Shown here piece by piece: positions 16,608-25,595 of a DNA stretch of 64,000 nucleotides (positions are counted from its first letter, which is position 1; every line of letters begins with the position of its first letter). Under the pieces are notes generated by a model that was not told the DNA's origin, made no database searches, and was given only the letters and a program-made list of their open reading frames with translations. This DNA comes from Faecalibacter macacae. GTDB lineage: Bacteria > Bacteroidota > Bacteroidia > Flavobacteriales > Weeksellaceae. The position numbers and the translations under genes are program-made. The stretch lies in NCBI RefSeq assembly GCF_003687725.1, contig NZ_RDOJ01000004.1, positions 124,001-188,000 of the forward strand, given 5' to 3'.

Positions 16608-18371
16608 ATGAGAGCGGTTAAAGAACAAGACTTTTTCGACTCGAAAGTATTAGGACACCCTTCTGGGTTATTTGTCCTTTTCTTTACAGAGATGTGGGAG
16701 CGTTTCTCTTTTTATGGGATGCGTGTATTATTAATTAACTTTTTAACATCAGCTATCATTAATGGTAGTCCGTTCTCTGGTTGGGGTTGGAATGCTGAGC
16801 AAGCAGGTGCTTTATATGGTACTTACGCGATGTTATTATACATCACACCAATCTTTGGAGGTATCATTGCCGATAAATACATTGGATATAGATGGGCAGT
16901 TGTAATCGGAGCTTTAATTATGACATTAGGTCACGCTTCGATGGCTTTAGATGGACATATTTTTATGTACATTGGTTTAGCCTGTTTAGTAATTGGGACA
17001 GGTTTCTTTAAACCAAATATGACGTCTATTTTATCAGAAATGTATAAGAAATATCCAGAGAAAAAGGATGGTGCATTTACAATCTTCTACATGGGGGTTA
17101 ATGCAGGAGCGTTCTTTGGTATGATGTTATGTGGTTATTTAGCCGAAAAAGTTGGATGGCACTGGGGATTCGGTTTAGCTGGTATCTTTATGTTATTAGG
17201 AACTTTACAATTCTGGTTTGCTAAACCAATTTTTGGAACAATTGGAGATCCTCCAACTGCAGAACAAAAAGAAGCAATAGCTAAAGCAGCTAAAGAATCA
17301 ATGGATCCAAATGATAAACCAAATCCATTTACAATGATTGACAAAGTGTTAATTGGAGTAATGACAGTTTTAGGTTTAGGATATGCATTTAATGATCCAT
17401 TATCTAAAGTGGGTAACATGAACTTATTCAACTTTGAAGTTGGACCATTAAAAGGGCAAGATTTCGCTATTTTATTAGCTTTAATTTTATTCTTATTCGT
17501 TGTAATTTCACGTTTAACTCGTTATACGAAAATCGTTCGTGATCGTATGATTGCAGTAATTATTTTCGCTTTCTTCGTAATCTTCTTCTGGATGTCTTTT
17601 GAACAAGGAGCATCATCATTAGTTATTTTTGCTCGTGATAATGTAGATAGAACATTAGAAGGAACTTCGTTAACAATTTTCAATATCGTAAATGCTGGTT
17701 TAACAATTATCCCATTAGCAATTATTACTTATGTAGTAGCGATGTTAACCAAACAAACGTTTGGCAAAGCACCATTAACGAATATTGTTCAAATGATTTG
17801 TTTCATTGGTATATGGGGGATTGCATTATGGATGTTATACCGCGAGTTTACTGCAGAGTCTTCTGAGATTACAGTATCTTGGTTCTCTATCTTAAATTCA
17901 TTCTTTATCATTGCTTTTGCATCATCTGTTTCTAAGATTTGGGATTCTAAATTAAATCCACCAGCAGCTGTAAAATACGGATTAGGTTTAATCATTATGG
18001 CAATCGGTTTCGGTTTATTAGCTTTCGGATCTCACGGAATTCAAGAAGGAGTTAAAGTGTCAATGATTTGGTTAATTTTAGCGTACCTATTCCACACATT
18101 AGGAGAGTTATGTTTATCACCAGTAGGTTTATCTTACGTTTCTAAATTAGTACCAGCGCGTATGATTGCATTCATGTTCGGTATGTGGTATTTAGCAATT
18201 GCAATTGGTAATAAATTAGCAGCAATTATTGGAGGACAAATTGAGAAAATTACAGAAGCATATTCATTATCAACATTCTTCTTAATTTTTACAATTGTAC
18301 CAATTGTAGCAGGTGTAATCGTTATTGGTTTAAATCCAGTAATGAAGAAATTAATGCACGGAGTTAAATAA
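16608..18371 (+). CDS. POT family di/tripeptide:proton symporter (third of three)
   Basis: A 587-residue POT transporter with ExxER in TEMWERFSFYG, FYMGVNAGAF (PTR2) and GELCLSPVGLS. It is about 60 residues longer than the first copy, mainly through a larger cytoplasmic loop after the sixth helix (around residues 215-285). It follows the second copy after 32 nt and precedes the thioredoxin-like gene by 16 nt, suggesting one transcript. Confidence 0.92.
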   Translation: MRAVKEQDFFDSKVLGHPSGLFVLFFTEMWERFSFYGMRVLLINFLTSAIINGSPFSGWGWNAEQAGALYGTYAMLLYITPIFGGIIADKYIGYRWAVVIGALIMTLGHASMALDGHIFMYIGLACLVIGTGFFKPNMTSILSEMYKKYPEKKDGAFTIFYMGVNAGAFFGMMLCGYLAEKVGWHWGFGLAGIFMLLGTLQFWFAKPIFGTIGDPPTAEQKEAIAKAAKESMDPNDKPNPFTMIDKVLIGVMTVLGLGYAFNDPLSKVGNMNLFNFEVGPLKGQDFAILLALILFLFVVISRLTRYTKIVRDRMIAVIIFAFFVIFFWMSFEQGASSLVIFARDNVDRTLEGTSLTIFNIVNAGLTIIPLAIITYVVAMLTKQTFGKAPLTNIVQMICFIGIWGIALWMLYREFTAESSEITVSWFSILNSFFIIAFASSVSKIWDSKLNPPAAVKYGLGLIIMAIGFGLLAFGSHGIQEGVKVSMIWLILAYLFHTLGELCLSPVGLSYVSKLVPARMIAFMFGMWYLAIAIGNKLAAIIGGQIEKITEAYSLSTFFLIFTIVPIVAGVIVIGLNPVMKKLMHGVK

Positions 18372-18387
18372 TTTTAATAGAACTAAT

Positions 18388-18831
18388 ATGAGAATTTTAA
18401 TCACTGTATTAACTATCTTTTTATCTTCTTTTTCGTTAGCACAAGAGATAAAATGGTTGTCTTTGGATGAGGCTACTAAAGTGAGTAATGCTAATCCAGA
18501 AAAGCCTATTCTTTTCAATATCTATACGTCTTGGTGTGGTTACTGTAAAAAGTTAGATAAAGAAACTTTCGTTGATCCAACAGTTGCAAAATATGTAAAT
18601 GAGAACTACATTCCGGTTAAATTTAATGCAGAAACAAAAGAAATGGTATCGTTTTTAGGTATTAATTTTACATATATTTCTGCTGCAAAAGCTAATTATT
18701 TGGCTTATGTAATGACAAACGGAAGATTAAGTTACCCAGCTACAGTAATTATGGATAACAAAGGAAATGCAGAAAAACTAATATTTGGTTATCGTTCTCC
18801 TTCAGATTTTGGTTCTGATATTAAAATTTAA
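18388..18831 (+). CDS. Secreted thioredoxin-like protein
   Basis: A 147-residue protein with a signal peptide (1-19, ending SFSLAQ) and a thioredoxin-like domain with the redox motif C50-G-Y-C53 in TSWCGYCKK. The cis-Pro loop is seen as YPATVIM. It probably acts as a periplasmic thiol reductant or isomerase. The C-terminus is short (ends GSDIKI), missing the last helix usual in such proteins. Its last 11 nt overlap the end of the convergent comEC gene, so the end may have been reshaped by that neighbour. Confidence 0.8.
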   Translation: MRILITVLTIFLSSFSLAQEIKWLSLDEATKVSNANPEKPILFNIYTSWCGYCKKLDKETFVDPTVAKYVNENYIPVKFNAETKEMVSFLGINFTYISAAKANYLAYVMTNGRLSYPATVIMDNKGNAEKLIFGYRSPSDFGSDIKI

Positions 18832-20824
18832 TCTGAAAATAACCTTGTTCAGAGGTTTTAAATAATAAAGAATCGGATTCTGTTTTCAAGATAGATTCTA
18901 ATTCTAAAACATAACTAGGGTAGTTGCTTCCATCAGCAATTACCCTTTTTATTTGGGGTAATTTATCCAAATTTTCGGGTTTAAAACTTGAATTTCTAAC
19001 TAAAATATAATCTGTTTTTTCTGGAATTTGATTCAAATCTTGACCTACAAAAAAGGACATGTTTTCTATTCTTAAAATCGATTTTGATTTATACAATTCA
19101 GGATGAATGATAGCCGAATCAATATGAAAATATTCTGTATTTATAATTCGATTTCGAACTTCAAAAGGACGAATTGTATATTGTTTTGTTAGACTTGAAT
19201 CCAAGTTTTCGGAACTAAAAATCTTTAGATTTTGTCCATTTCTAACACCGATTAAACTCTCTTTAAATTGCTGAAAAATTACGATTTCTTTACTTTTTCT
19301 AATTCGATTTAAATCTACAAATCGATAAGCTTGAATAAGCAATATAGAACCCAAAATCAGTAAAATGGAAATCTTTGAATTCTTGAGAACAAGCGGTCTT
19401 AATTGATGTAAAATAACTAAGATTAAGATAGCAGTTAATGAACTAATATAAAGTTGTTTTAAGACAAATGAATCAAAATTTGAGAGCCATTTAATATATG
19501 AGTTACACGCCTCGATATAGAAGTTAAAAATGGTAGTAAATAATGAAAAATTGACATCTAAACTAAGTAATAAAATGGCAATTATTGAACCTACAATCAT
19601 GAAAAATGAAGCCGGTATAAGGACTAAATTTCCTAATAAAAACAACCCCGAAAATTGATTGAAATAGTAAGTTGCAAAAGGCATTGTGCCTAATTGAGCA
19701 CTAATACTTGTAGTAGATAAATCGTAAAAATATCGACTAATTTTATGTTTTGGTTGATAGATTTTCTTGTAAATTGGATTCAACCAAACGATAAAAAATA
19801 CAGCAGAAAAGCTCAATTGAAATCCAACATCAAACAAATATTGAGGCTGAAATATTAAGATTATAAATGCACTTAACGCAATTGTATGATAGATATTTTT
19901 TGGTCGTTTAATTAATTCTGATATGTAATAAATAGATATCATTAATGCTGAACGAAATACCGGAGGTTGCATATCTACATAAAAAGCGAAGATCCAAATT
20001 ATGATTAATGATAAGATTATTCGTATATATTTTCCGTTTTTCAACCATAAAATTGGCTTTAAAATGTATTGTAAGATTATATAAATCATCACGACATGTA
20101 GTCCAGAAATGGATAAGATATGAACAACTCCTGTTGCTACATAACTATCGTTTAACTCTTGTGTAATTTCGCTTCTATCACCCAAAAGCATAGAGGAAAT
20201 GATAGATCTTGTTTCGGTCGAATAGCCAAATTCTTTCATCTTTTCTCTGATATTATCTTTCGATTTTACGGTAAACTTTTTCCAATGATTATGATTAGAA
20301 CTGTGTTTTAAAACGTGTTCTGCATAAATCATATGATCAATATTTTGACGATTTAAATAGGCAGAATAATCAAATTGATAAGGATTTTTAGGCGTTGTTA
20401 ATGGGTAAGTTTTACCATAAATAATCAAAGTATCTTTTGGATAATAGTTAGTTGAATCTATAGGAATATGAATTAAACCAGTGTGATTATTTGTTAAATT
20501 TTTCGTTTTAAATTTATAGTATTTGTGAGTTGTTTTGTATTTATTATCTAAAATTACTTGATAGACTTTAGCTGTCTCATCTAATTCGAAAGTGTTTGTA
20601 TGAGTGGTTTTGTTAGTCGTATTGATAAGAAATCCTACAATCATAAATTGAATACAAAATCCTAAAGTTTTTAATATTGTGCTATTGATTAATTGGCTGA
20701 AAAACAAGCAAAAGAAAAGAATGATAAAATAAATTCGTAAATTTGCAGCAGGAATTAAATTTTCAGAAAAGTAAATTCCTAGACTAAAACAAATTACTAG
20801 ATATGAAAATAAGTATTTTTTCAT
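18821..20824 (-). CDS. comEC: ComEC/Rec2-type DNA-uptake channel protein
   Basis: A 667-residue inner-membrane protein of the ComEC/Rec2 family, the channel that passes single-stranded DNA into the cytoplasm during natural transformation. The N-terminal part is an OB-like DUF4131 region (about 30-170). The competence core contains SMLLGDRSEI and VVHILSISGLHVVMIY at about residues 205-245, followed by many helices. The C-terminal metallo-beta-lactamase-type nuclease domain of longer ComEC proteins is absent or degenerate: no HxHxDH motif is seen. That short form is usual in Bacteroidota. It overlaps the convergent thioredoxin gene by 11 nt. Confidence 0.85.
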   Translation of the reverse strand: MKKYLFSYLVICFSLGIYFSENLIPAANLRIYFIILFFCLFFSQLINSTILKTLGFCIQFMIVGFLINTTNKTTHTNTFELDETAKVYQVILDNKYKTTHKYYKFKTKNLTNNHTGLIHIPIDSTNYYPKDTLIIYGKTYPLTTPKNPYQFDYSAYLNRQNIDHMIYAEHVLKHSSNHNHWKKFTVKSKDNIREKMKEFGYSTETRSIISSMLLGDRSEITQELNDSYVATGVVHILSISGLHVVMIYIILQYILKPILWLKNGKYIRIILSLIIIWIFAFYVDMQPPVFRSALMISIYYISELIKRPKNIYHTIALSAFIILIFQPQYLFDVGFQLSFSAVFFIVWLNPIYKKIYQPKHKISRYFYDLSTTSISAQLGTMPFATYYFNQFSGLFLLGNLVLIPASFFMIVGSIIAILLLSLDVNFSLFTTIFNFYIEACNSYIKWLSNFDSFVLKQLYISSLTAILILVILHQLRPLVLKNSKISILLILGSILLIQAYRFVDLNRIRKSKEIVIFQQFKESLIGVRNGQNLKIFSSENLDSSLTKQYTIRPFEVRNRIINTEYFHIDSAIIHPELYKSKSILRIENMSFFVGQDLNQIPEKTDYILVRNSSFKPENLDKLPQIKRVIADGSNYPSYVLELESILKTESDSLLFKTSEQGYFQIKF

Positions 20825-20900
20825 GCTAATAATTTACAAAATGAATCTCTAATAATAGGTTTTAACTATTTGAAATTCATTTATTTAAAATTAAATGTAT

Positions 20901-21338
20901 ATGAAGAATTTTTTATTGTTTATTACATTGTTTGTTTCGCAGTTATCTATGGCTCAAACAGATGTAAAACTTACAATTAAAAACCTTAGATCAGTTGAAG
21001 GAAATTTGTCTATCGAGTTCTATAGAAATGTAGAAAATTATACGAAAGGACAAAACGCATTTAAGAAATTATATGTTCCGATAAAAGATTTGAATCAGTA
21101 TGAGACAACTTTTAAAAACATTGAAGAAACATATTATGCGGTAAAAGTATTTGTAGATACTAACGGAAATAAAACGTTAGATAGGAGTTTTCTTGGTGTT
21201 CGTAAGGAGCCTTATGGTTACTCTGGAGATTCAGAACCTTTCCTACGAGAACCTACTTTTGAAGAAGCAAAAGTATACGCAACTAAACAGAATAATAACA
21301 TCATTATTGAGTTAAATAACAATAAAGGCGAAGAATAA
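20901..21338 (+). CDS. DUF2141 family secreted protein
   Basis: A 145-residue protein with a signal peptide (ending LSMAQ) and the DUF2141 beta-sandwich. The family hallmark is visible as VDTNGNKTLD followed by FLGVRKEPYGYS. Function is unknown. I prefer ATG 20901 (MKNFLLF) to the ATG at 20895, because it gives a normal signal peptide; only two residues differ. The terminator palindrome overlaps its last codons. Confidence 0.8.
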   Translation: MKNFLLFITLFVSQLSMAQTDVKLTIKNLRSVEGNLSIEFYRNVENYTKGQNAFKKLYVPIKDLNQYETTFKNIEETYYAVKVFVDTNGNKTLDRSFLGVRKEPYGYSGDSEPFLREPTFEEAKVYATKQNNNIIIELNNNKGEE

Positions 21339-21354
21339 TCTTCGCCTTTATTAT
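21321..21354. terminator. Bidirectional terminator
   Basis: Stem aataaaggcgaaga / tcttcgcctttatt around ataa. It includes the last codons of the DUF2141 gene and also serves the convergent gene at 21355. Confidence 0.8.
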
Positions 21355-22710
21355 TTAAAATTTATAGGAAAATCCAAGTCCAATTCCGAGTAAAGAATTG
21401 TCTTTATTTGAAAAATCTTTTAAAGGATTGATTAGAAATTTATAATTTGGTTCAAGATTAATTCCTGCTTTCTGCGAAAGTAAATACTCAAATTTTAAAC
21501 TCGCATTAGCCGAATAACTAAAATCATTTAAGTTTTCAGCTTTTCCAAGTTTATTTCTACCAAATGTATTATTGTCAATATAAATATCATTTTTTGTTAA
21601 AATCATATAGCTACCACCTCCAATAACAGAGAAGTTGAAACGAGAATTATTTATTAATCGATATTCTATCTCTAAAGGAATTTCAACGAATTCTACTTTT
21701 TGATTCATTATATTTTCCTCCGTAGCGTAAAATGAAATCGGATAAGCTTCATGATTCGGTAATACTTGCAAATTCCCGTTGTATTTAATATTATTTTTAT
21801 TCAATTTAACAGCTGATGATAACGGCTCTATAGACGAATTTTGAGTTGTCGAAATCCTTGATGTTACAATATCTTTTGTATTTTGATCAAAATCTAATTT
21901 AGAAATTCCAGTTCTTACTTTCAGTTTATCGTTTACTTGGTAAGCAATTTTAGCACCATAAGCCATCGATATTTTATTTTCGATTTCGTGTGAATCAAAT
22001 GAATTAGAAAGTATAGATTCATCTTTAAAAAATATCGTAGGTGAAACAAAAGTAGAAACTGCAAACTTCATTTGTGGATCAAGTTTAGGTTCAATTTTTA
22101 CTTTTTCTTCATCCTCTTTTATAATTTCTTCGATAGATTTCTCATCAATAACTTCCTCTTTTTTAACAGTTTGATTTTTAGCGATATATTGCTCTGTTAA
22201 ATGCTGTTTATCTTCAACTTGTTGATTTTGTGTTGATTTATTGTTTTCATCAAGTAATTGAATTGAAGAAAAAGAAATGTTATTTTCAGCTTCAATAAAG
22301 ATTATATCTGTATTATGATCTAAGTTATCATCATTTGATTGAGTGTAACTATTTGATTTGTAGTATTTATTTGTGTTGTTAACAATGTTAATAACATTGT
22401 TAGTATCTGTTGACTCAGGTTTAAATAGGGTATTCGATTTAGAAATTATATTATTTTTTTGTGATGATTTATCAATAGTTTTTGTTTTAACTATATTATT
22501 ATCAATGGTGTTTATTTCTTTTGTGTTTAAAAAGTAAAAAACACTCGCAATTCCAATACATGCGGCAGAAGAAGAAATCCAAAAGATAAAAGGAACAGCT
22601 CTTTTTTTCTTCTTATCGTCTAATTTTTCTTCAATGTTTTTCCATGCATCAAGTGGTGGGGCTTGTTGTTGAGAGAGTTTCTTTTTAATATGCTGATCGA
22701 ATTTGTTCAT
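21355..22710 (-). CDS. Candidate dual membrane-spanning anti-sigma factor (Dma-like)
   Basis: A 451-residue protein with three parts. Residues 1-38 are a cytoplasmic segment with the pattern Pro18, Asp21-Ala22-Trp23, Ile26, Leu30, matching the anti-sigma candidate at 6513 position for position. Residues about 39-61 are one hydrophobic helix (PFIFWISSSAACIGIASVFYF). Residues 62-213 are a polar, Asn/Ser/Glu-rich linker. From about 214 to 451 there are alternating beta strands ending in LGIGLGFSYKF, as in outer-membrane barrels. There is no cleavable signal peptide. The start overlaps the sigma gene by 26 nt. I infer that it binds the sigma factor and senses the outer membrane, as reported for Dma proteins in Bacteroides. 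Confidence 0.65.
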   Translation of the reverse strand: MNKFDQHIKKKLSQQQAPPLDAWKNIEEKLDDKKKKRAVPFIFWISSSAACIGIASVFYFLNTKEINTIDNNIVKTKTIDKSSQKNNIISKSNTLFKPESTDTNNVINIVNNTNKYYKSNSYTQSNDDNLDHNTDIIFIEAENNISFSSIQLLDENNKSTQNQQVEDKQHLTEQYIAKNQTVKKEEVIDEKSIEEIIKEDEEKVKIEPKLDPQMKFAVSTFVSPTIFFKDESILSNSFDSHEIENKISMAYGAKIAYQVNDKLKVRTGISKLDFDQNTKDIVTSRISTTQNSSIEPLSSAVKLNKNNIKYNGNLQVLPNHEAYPISFYATEENIMNQKVEFVEIPLEIEYRLINNSRFNFSVIGGGSYMILTKNDIYIDNNTFGRNKLGKAENLNDFSYSANASLKFEYLLSQKAGINLEPNYKFLINPLKDFSNKDNSLLGIGLGFSYKF

Positions 22711-23251
22711 TTACTACTGGAGATTTTAGATGATGTAATTTTTGTTTTAAAATACTTCGTGCACGTGAGAGATTAGATTTAGATGTGCCTACAGAAATTT
22801 TGAGTAATTCTGCAATCTCTTGATGCGAATAATCTTCAATAACATAAAGATTAAAAACCTGTCGGTATTGGGTGGGTAGAGTCTGAATGATGGTTAGAAT
22901 TTCATCGTATTCATAATCAAATTCGTCGTTATCTTCTATATCGGTTATATCAGGAATTTGATCTACTTCATCGTTTAAAAACTTAAGTTTTTTGCGGTAT
23001 TTTTCTAACGAAAGATTAACCATAATTTTCTTCATCCAACCTTCAAATGAACCTTCAAAATTGTATTGATCAATCTTATTAAAAATTAAGATGAAACCCT
23101 CCTGAAAAGTATCCTGCGCATCTTCGTAGTTGTCTGAATAACGTAGACAAATAGAAAAAAGAATAGGAGAGAACTGACTGTATAGTAGTTCTTGTGCCTT
23201 CCTATCCTTTTTTTTGCATAGCAGTACAATTTTTTCTATTGGGTTTCCCAA
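22685..23251 (-). CDS. RNA polymerase ECF sigma factor
   Basis: A 188-residue ECF sigma factor. Region 2 includes the NFEGSFEGWMKKIMVN segment and region 4 includes LPTQYRQVFNLYVIEDYSHQ plus EIAELLKISVGTSKSNLSRA. It is a paralogue of the sigma at 5954. The only plausible start is TTG at 23251: an in-frame TAA lies two codons upstream, and the next Met is deep within region 2. It follows the lipoprotein gene by 18 nt and overlaps the Dma-like gene by 26 nt, so the three are one operon. Confidence 0.88.
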   Translation of the reverse strand: MGNPIEKIVLLCKKKDRKAQELLYSQFSPILFSICLRYSDNYEDAQDTFQEGFILIFNKIDQYNFEGSFEGWMKKIMVNLSLEKYRKKLKFLNDEVDQIPDITDIEDNDEFDYEYDEILTIIQTLPTQYRQVFNLYVIEDYSHQEIAELLKISVGTSKSNLSRARSILKQKLHHLKSPVVNEQIRSAY

Positions 23252-23269
23252 AACTTATATAAACGTATT

Positions 23270-23719
23270 TTATTCTGCTGGAATTGTAATTGTTTTTGAG
23301 ATGTAAATATCTGCACCTCCTGGATCTTTACCAGCCCAAACTCTAATTGTTTGTTCACCAGAAGTAGTTGGAGTAAATTTTAATGTTTTTACTGTTGGAC
23401 GAATATCATTAGTACAACTAACGTTATTCTCTTGTGATCCAAATATTCCTACCTTAAGTTCATTTACTTCAGCTGGTAAAATTCTTCTGAATTCTACGAA
23501 TTCTTGACAGCTTCCCGCTAAATTAAATGTTACTTTTACATTTGTTGTTTGTGATACAGGTTGAATTGAATCTAAGTTGACATCAATTGCAGTAGCTGGT
23601 ATAAAACCATAAGTGTAGAAAGGTTCGTTTGAGTCGTCATCTAAACAGCTGATTGTTGTTAAACCAACAAATACTAAAGCTAATAAGTAGCTGAATAATT
23701 TTGTCATCTTCATAGTCAT
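23270..23719 (-). CDS. Small lipoprotein, first gene of the second ECF operon
   Basis: A 149-residue protein with a lipoprotein signal (LTTISC, Cys at about 25) followed by LDDDS, an acidic start seen in many exported Bacteroidota lipoproteins. The mature part appears all-beta, with a cysteine pair (SCQEF and VSCTND) that may form a disulfide, and a closing segment SGEQTIRVWAGKD. I do not recognise the family. The SCLDDD start recalls NigD-like lipoproteins, but the protein is shorter and I cannot confirm a link. The ECF-type motif lies 23 nt upstream. Confidence 0.65.
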   Translation of the reverse strand: MTMKMTKLFSYLLALVFVGLTTISCLDDDSNEPFYTYGFIPATAIDVNLDSIQPVSQTTNVKVTFNLAGSCQEFVEFRRILPAEVNELKVGIFGSQENNVSCTNDIRPTVKTLKFTPTTSGEQTIRVWAGKDPGGADIYISKTITIPAE

Positions 23720-23742
23720 AATTTTTTTAAAGTTATTTAAAG

Positions 23743-23768
23743 ATAAGATGTATAAAATTGAAAAGGTT
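23743..23768 (-). promoter_or_regulatory. Candidate ECF-sigma promoter of the second operon
   Basis: Read on the minus strand: AACC (23768-23765), 14-nt spacer, CATCTTAT (23750-23743), 23 nt before the lipoprotein ATG. It shares both boxes with the sites at 5902 and 36537. Confidence 0.6.
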
Positions 23769-23801
23769 GCGTAAGTATTTAAATTTTAACATTTAGACAT
23801 G

Positions 23802-23833
23802 AAAAAATCCCCTTACAAGAAGTAAGAGGATTG
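23802..23833 (-). terminator. Terminator of lpxB
   Basis: Stem aatcc-c-cttac / gtaag-a-ggatt with one mismatch, followed on the minus strand by a T run; it lies just past the lpxB stop. Confidence 0.7.
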
Positions 23834-23836
23834 ATA

Positions 23837-24952
23837 TTATTTAGAGTTTAAATCGTCTGTAATTAATTTAGCAGTTCGTTCCGAAGCGCCAACACCACCA
23901 AGTTTGTGATACAATTCTTCGTAATCTTTTAAGATTTGATCACGTTTAGGTGTATTTAAAATTAAATTCAATTCGTGTTTGATCGTTTCGTACGTTAAAT
24001 CGTATTGAATCAATTCTTTTACCACTTCACGATCCATAATCAAATTCACTAAAGAGATAAATCGAATATTTTTAACGACACGTTTTCCTATTTCGTAAGA
24101 CAACGCATTTCCTTTATAACAAACAACTTCTGGTACTTTTAATAAAGCTGTTTCTAAAGTAGCAGTTCCTGATGTAACCAAGGCAGCATGAGAAATTCGT
24201 AGTAAATCGTAGGTTCTGTTTTCAACAATTCTTAAATCATTTCCAGCGATGGTTTTGTAATTTTCAGTTGGTTGTGAAGGCGCGCCTGCAACAACAAACT
24301 GAAAGTCCGAAAAATCTTTTTCTACCGATAACATCAAAGGTAATTTAACCTTAATTTCTTGCGTTCTACTTCCTGGTAAAACCGCAATAATCGGTCGATC
24401 ATCTAATCCATATTTAGCCTTAATTTCTTCTTTATTCACCTTAGGTAAATTATTCAAAGAATCTAATAATGGATTTCCTACAAAATCTACTTTATAATCG
24501 TAACGTTGGTAAAATTCTTCTTCGAATGGAAGAATAACGAACATCTTATCAACTAATTTTTTGATTTTGTGTACACGTCCAGTTTTCCAAGCCCAAATCT
24601 GAGGAGAAATATAATAGTAAATTTTAATTCCTAAAGACTTGATAAAAGGCGCAACTTGTAAGTTGAAGCCTGGATAATCAACCATAATTACACAATCAGG
24701 TTGATACGCTTGTATATCTTTTTTACAGAATGAAAGGTTTTTTGTGATTGTACGAAGATTCATAATCACTTCTGCAAATCCCATAAAAGCTAAATCGCGA
24801 TAATGTTTAACAATTTCACCTCCTTGAGCTTCCATTAAATCGCCACCCCAACAACGAAATTCAGCGTTTGGGTCTTTGATTTTGATTTCTTTCATTAAGT
24901 TCGAAGCGTGTAAATCGCCCGAAGCTTCACCTGCAATGATATAATATTTCAA
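23837..24952 (-). CDS. lpxB: Lipid-A-disaccharide synthase
   Basis: A 371-residue glycosyltransferase that joins UDP-2,3-diacylglucosamine and lipid X to form the lipid A disaccharide, at the inner face of the inner membrane. The N-terminal IIAGEASGDLHASNL, the YISPQIWAWKTGRV block, LPGSRTQEI and the SGTATLETAL motif are all classic LpxB segments. The start is TTG at 24952; no in-frame ATG is available and the MKYYIIAGE N-terminus is right for the family. It is monocistronic here, divergent from the DUF2480 gene. Confidence 0.95.
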   Translation of the reverse strand: MKYYIIAGEASGDLHASNLMKEIKIKDPNAEFRCWGGDLMEAQGGEIVKHYRDLAFMGFAEVIMNLRTITKNLSFCKKDIQAYQPDCVIMVDYPGFNLQVAPFIKSLGIKIYYYISPQIWAWKTGRVHKIKKLVDKMFVILPFEEEFYQRYDYKVDFVGNPLLDSLNNLPKVNKEEIKAKYGLDDRPIIAVLPGSRTQEIKVKLPLMLSVEKDFSDFQFVVAGAPSQPTENYKTIAGNDLRIVENRTYDLLRISHAALVTSGTATLETALLKVPEVVCYKGNALSYEIGKRVVKNIRFISLVNLIMDREVVKELIQYDLTYETIKHELNLILNTPKRDQILKDYEELYHKLGGVGASERTAKLITDDLNSK

Positions 24953-25082
24953 AGGAATATATTTTTCTTAGATACAAAGATAATTAATTACAAATAAGAA
25001 TTTAGTTATTATCGAAACACTAATTTCGAGATCCAAGATGTTGATTAATATTTGTAATTTTACGTAATCAAATTTGAACAAA

Positions 25083-25595
25083 ATGTCAGACGAAATAATA
25101 AATAAAATTGCCAATAGTGGCTTAATCAATTTGGATTTAGAGGATTTTTATCCAGAAGGTCCTCGTGTTGTTTTTGATTTAAAAGATTGGCTTTACGAGG
25201 AGTTAATTTTGAGAGAAAAAGACTTCCGTCAGAATTTAAAAGACCACGATTGGTCGCAATACGAAGGGAAATATGTTGCAATGACAAATACGGCTGATGC
25301 CATTGTTCCGTCGTGGGCATATATATTAGTTGCGACTTATTTGCAGCCAATTGCAAAGCGTGTAATTCATGGAAGTTTGCAAGATTTGGATCAGATTTTA
25401 TATACAGAAATAATTAATGCATTACCGACAGATGAGTATGTAGATGGACGTATTATCGTAAAAGGATGTTCTAAAAAACCGGTTCCAGATTCGGCTTACA
25501 TTCAGTTAGTAGAAAAATTACAACCTGTTGCCAATTCTATTATGTTTGGCGAGGCGTGTAGTACAGTTCCACTTTATAAAAAGAAAAAAGCATAA
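25083..25595 (+). CDS. DUF2480 family protein
   Basis: A 170-residue soluble protein of the DUF2480 family, widely found in Bacteroidota with no known function. Recognisable segments are LINLDLEDFYPEG near the start, VPSWAYILVATYLQP in the middle, and the VKGCSKKPVPDSAY block near the end. I start it at ATG 25083 (MSDEII); the frame also has a TTG nine bases upstream. Confidence 0.85.
   Translation: MSDEIINKIANSGLINLDLEDFYPEGPRVVFDLKDWLYEELILREKDFRQNLKDHDWSQYEGKYVAMTNTADAIVPSWAYILVATYLQPIAKRVIHGSLQDLDQILYTEIINALPTDEYVDGRIIVKGCSKKPVPDSAYIQLVEKLQPVANSIMFGEACSTVPLYKKKKA

Noticed and set aside
18821-20824. Truncated comEC as a pseudogene
   Set aside because: The missing nuclease-like C-terminal domain is usual for Bacteroidota ComEC, and the competence core is intact.
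25009-25032. tcgaaa-N6-tttcga in the lpxB/DUF2480 divergent region as an operator
   Set aside because: Short, AT-rich 6-bp arms are likely by chance in such sequence.
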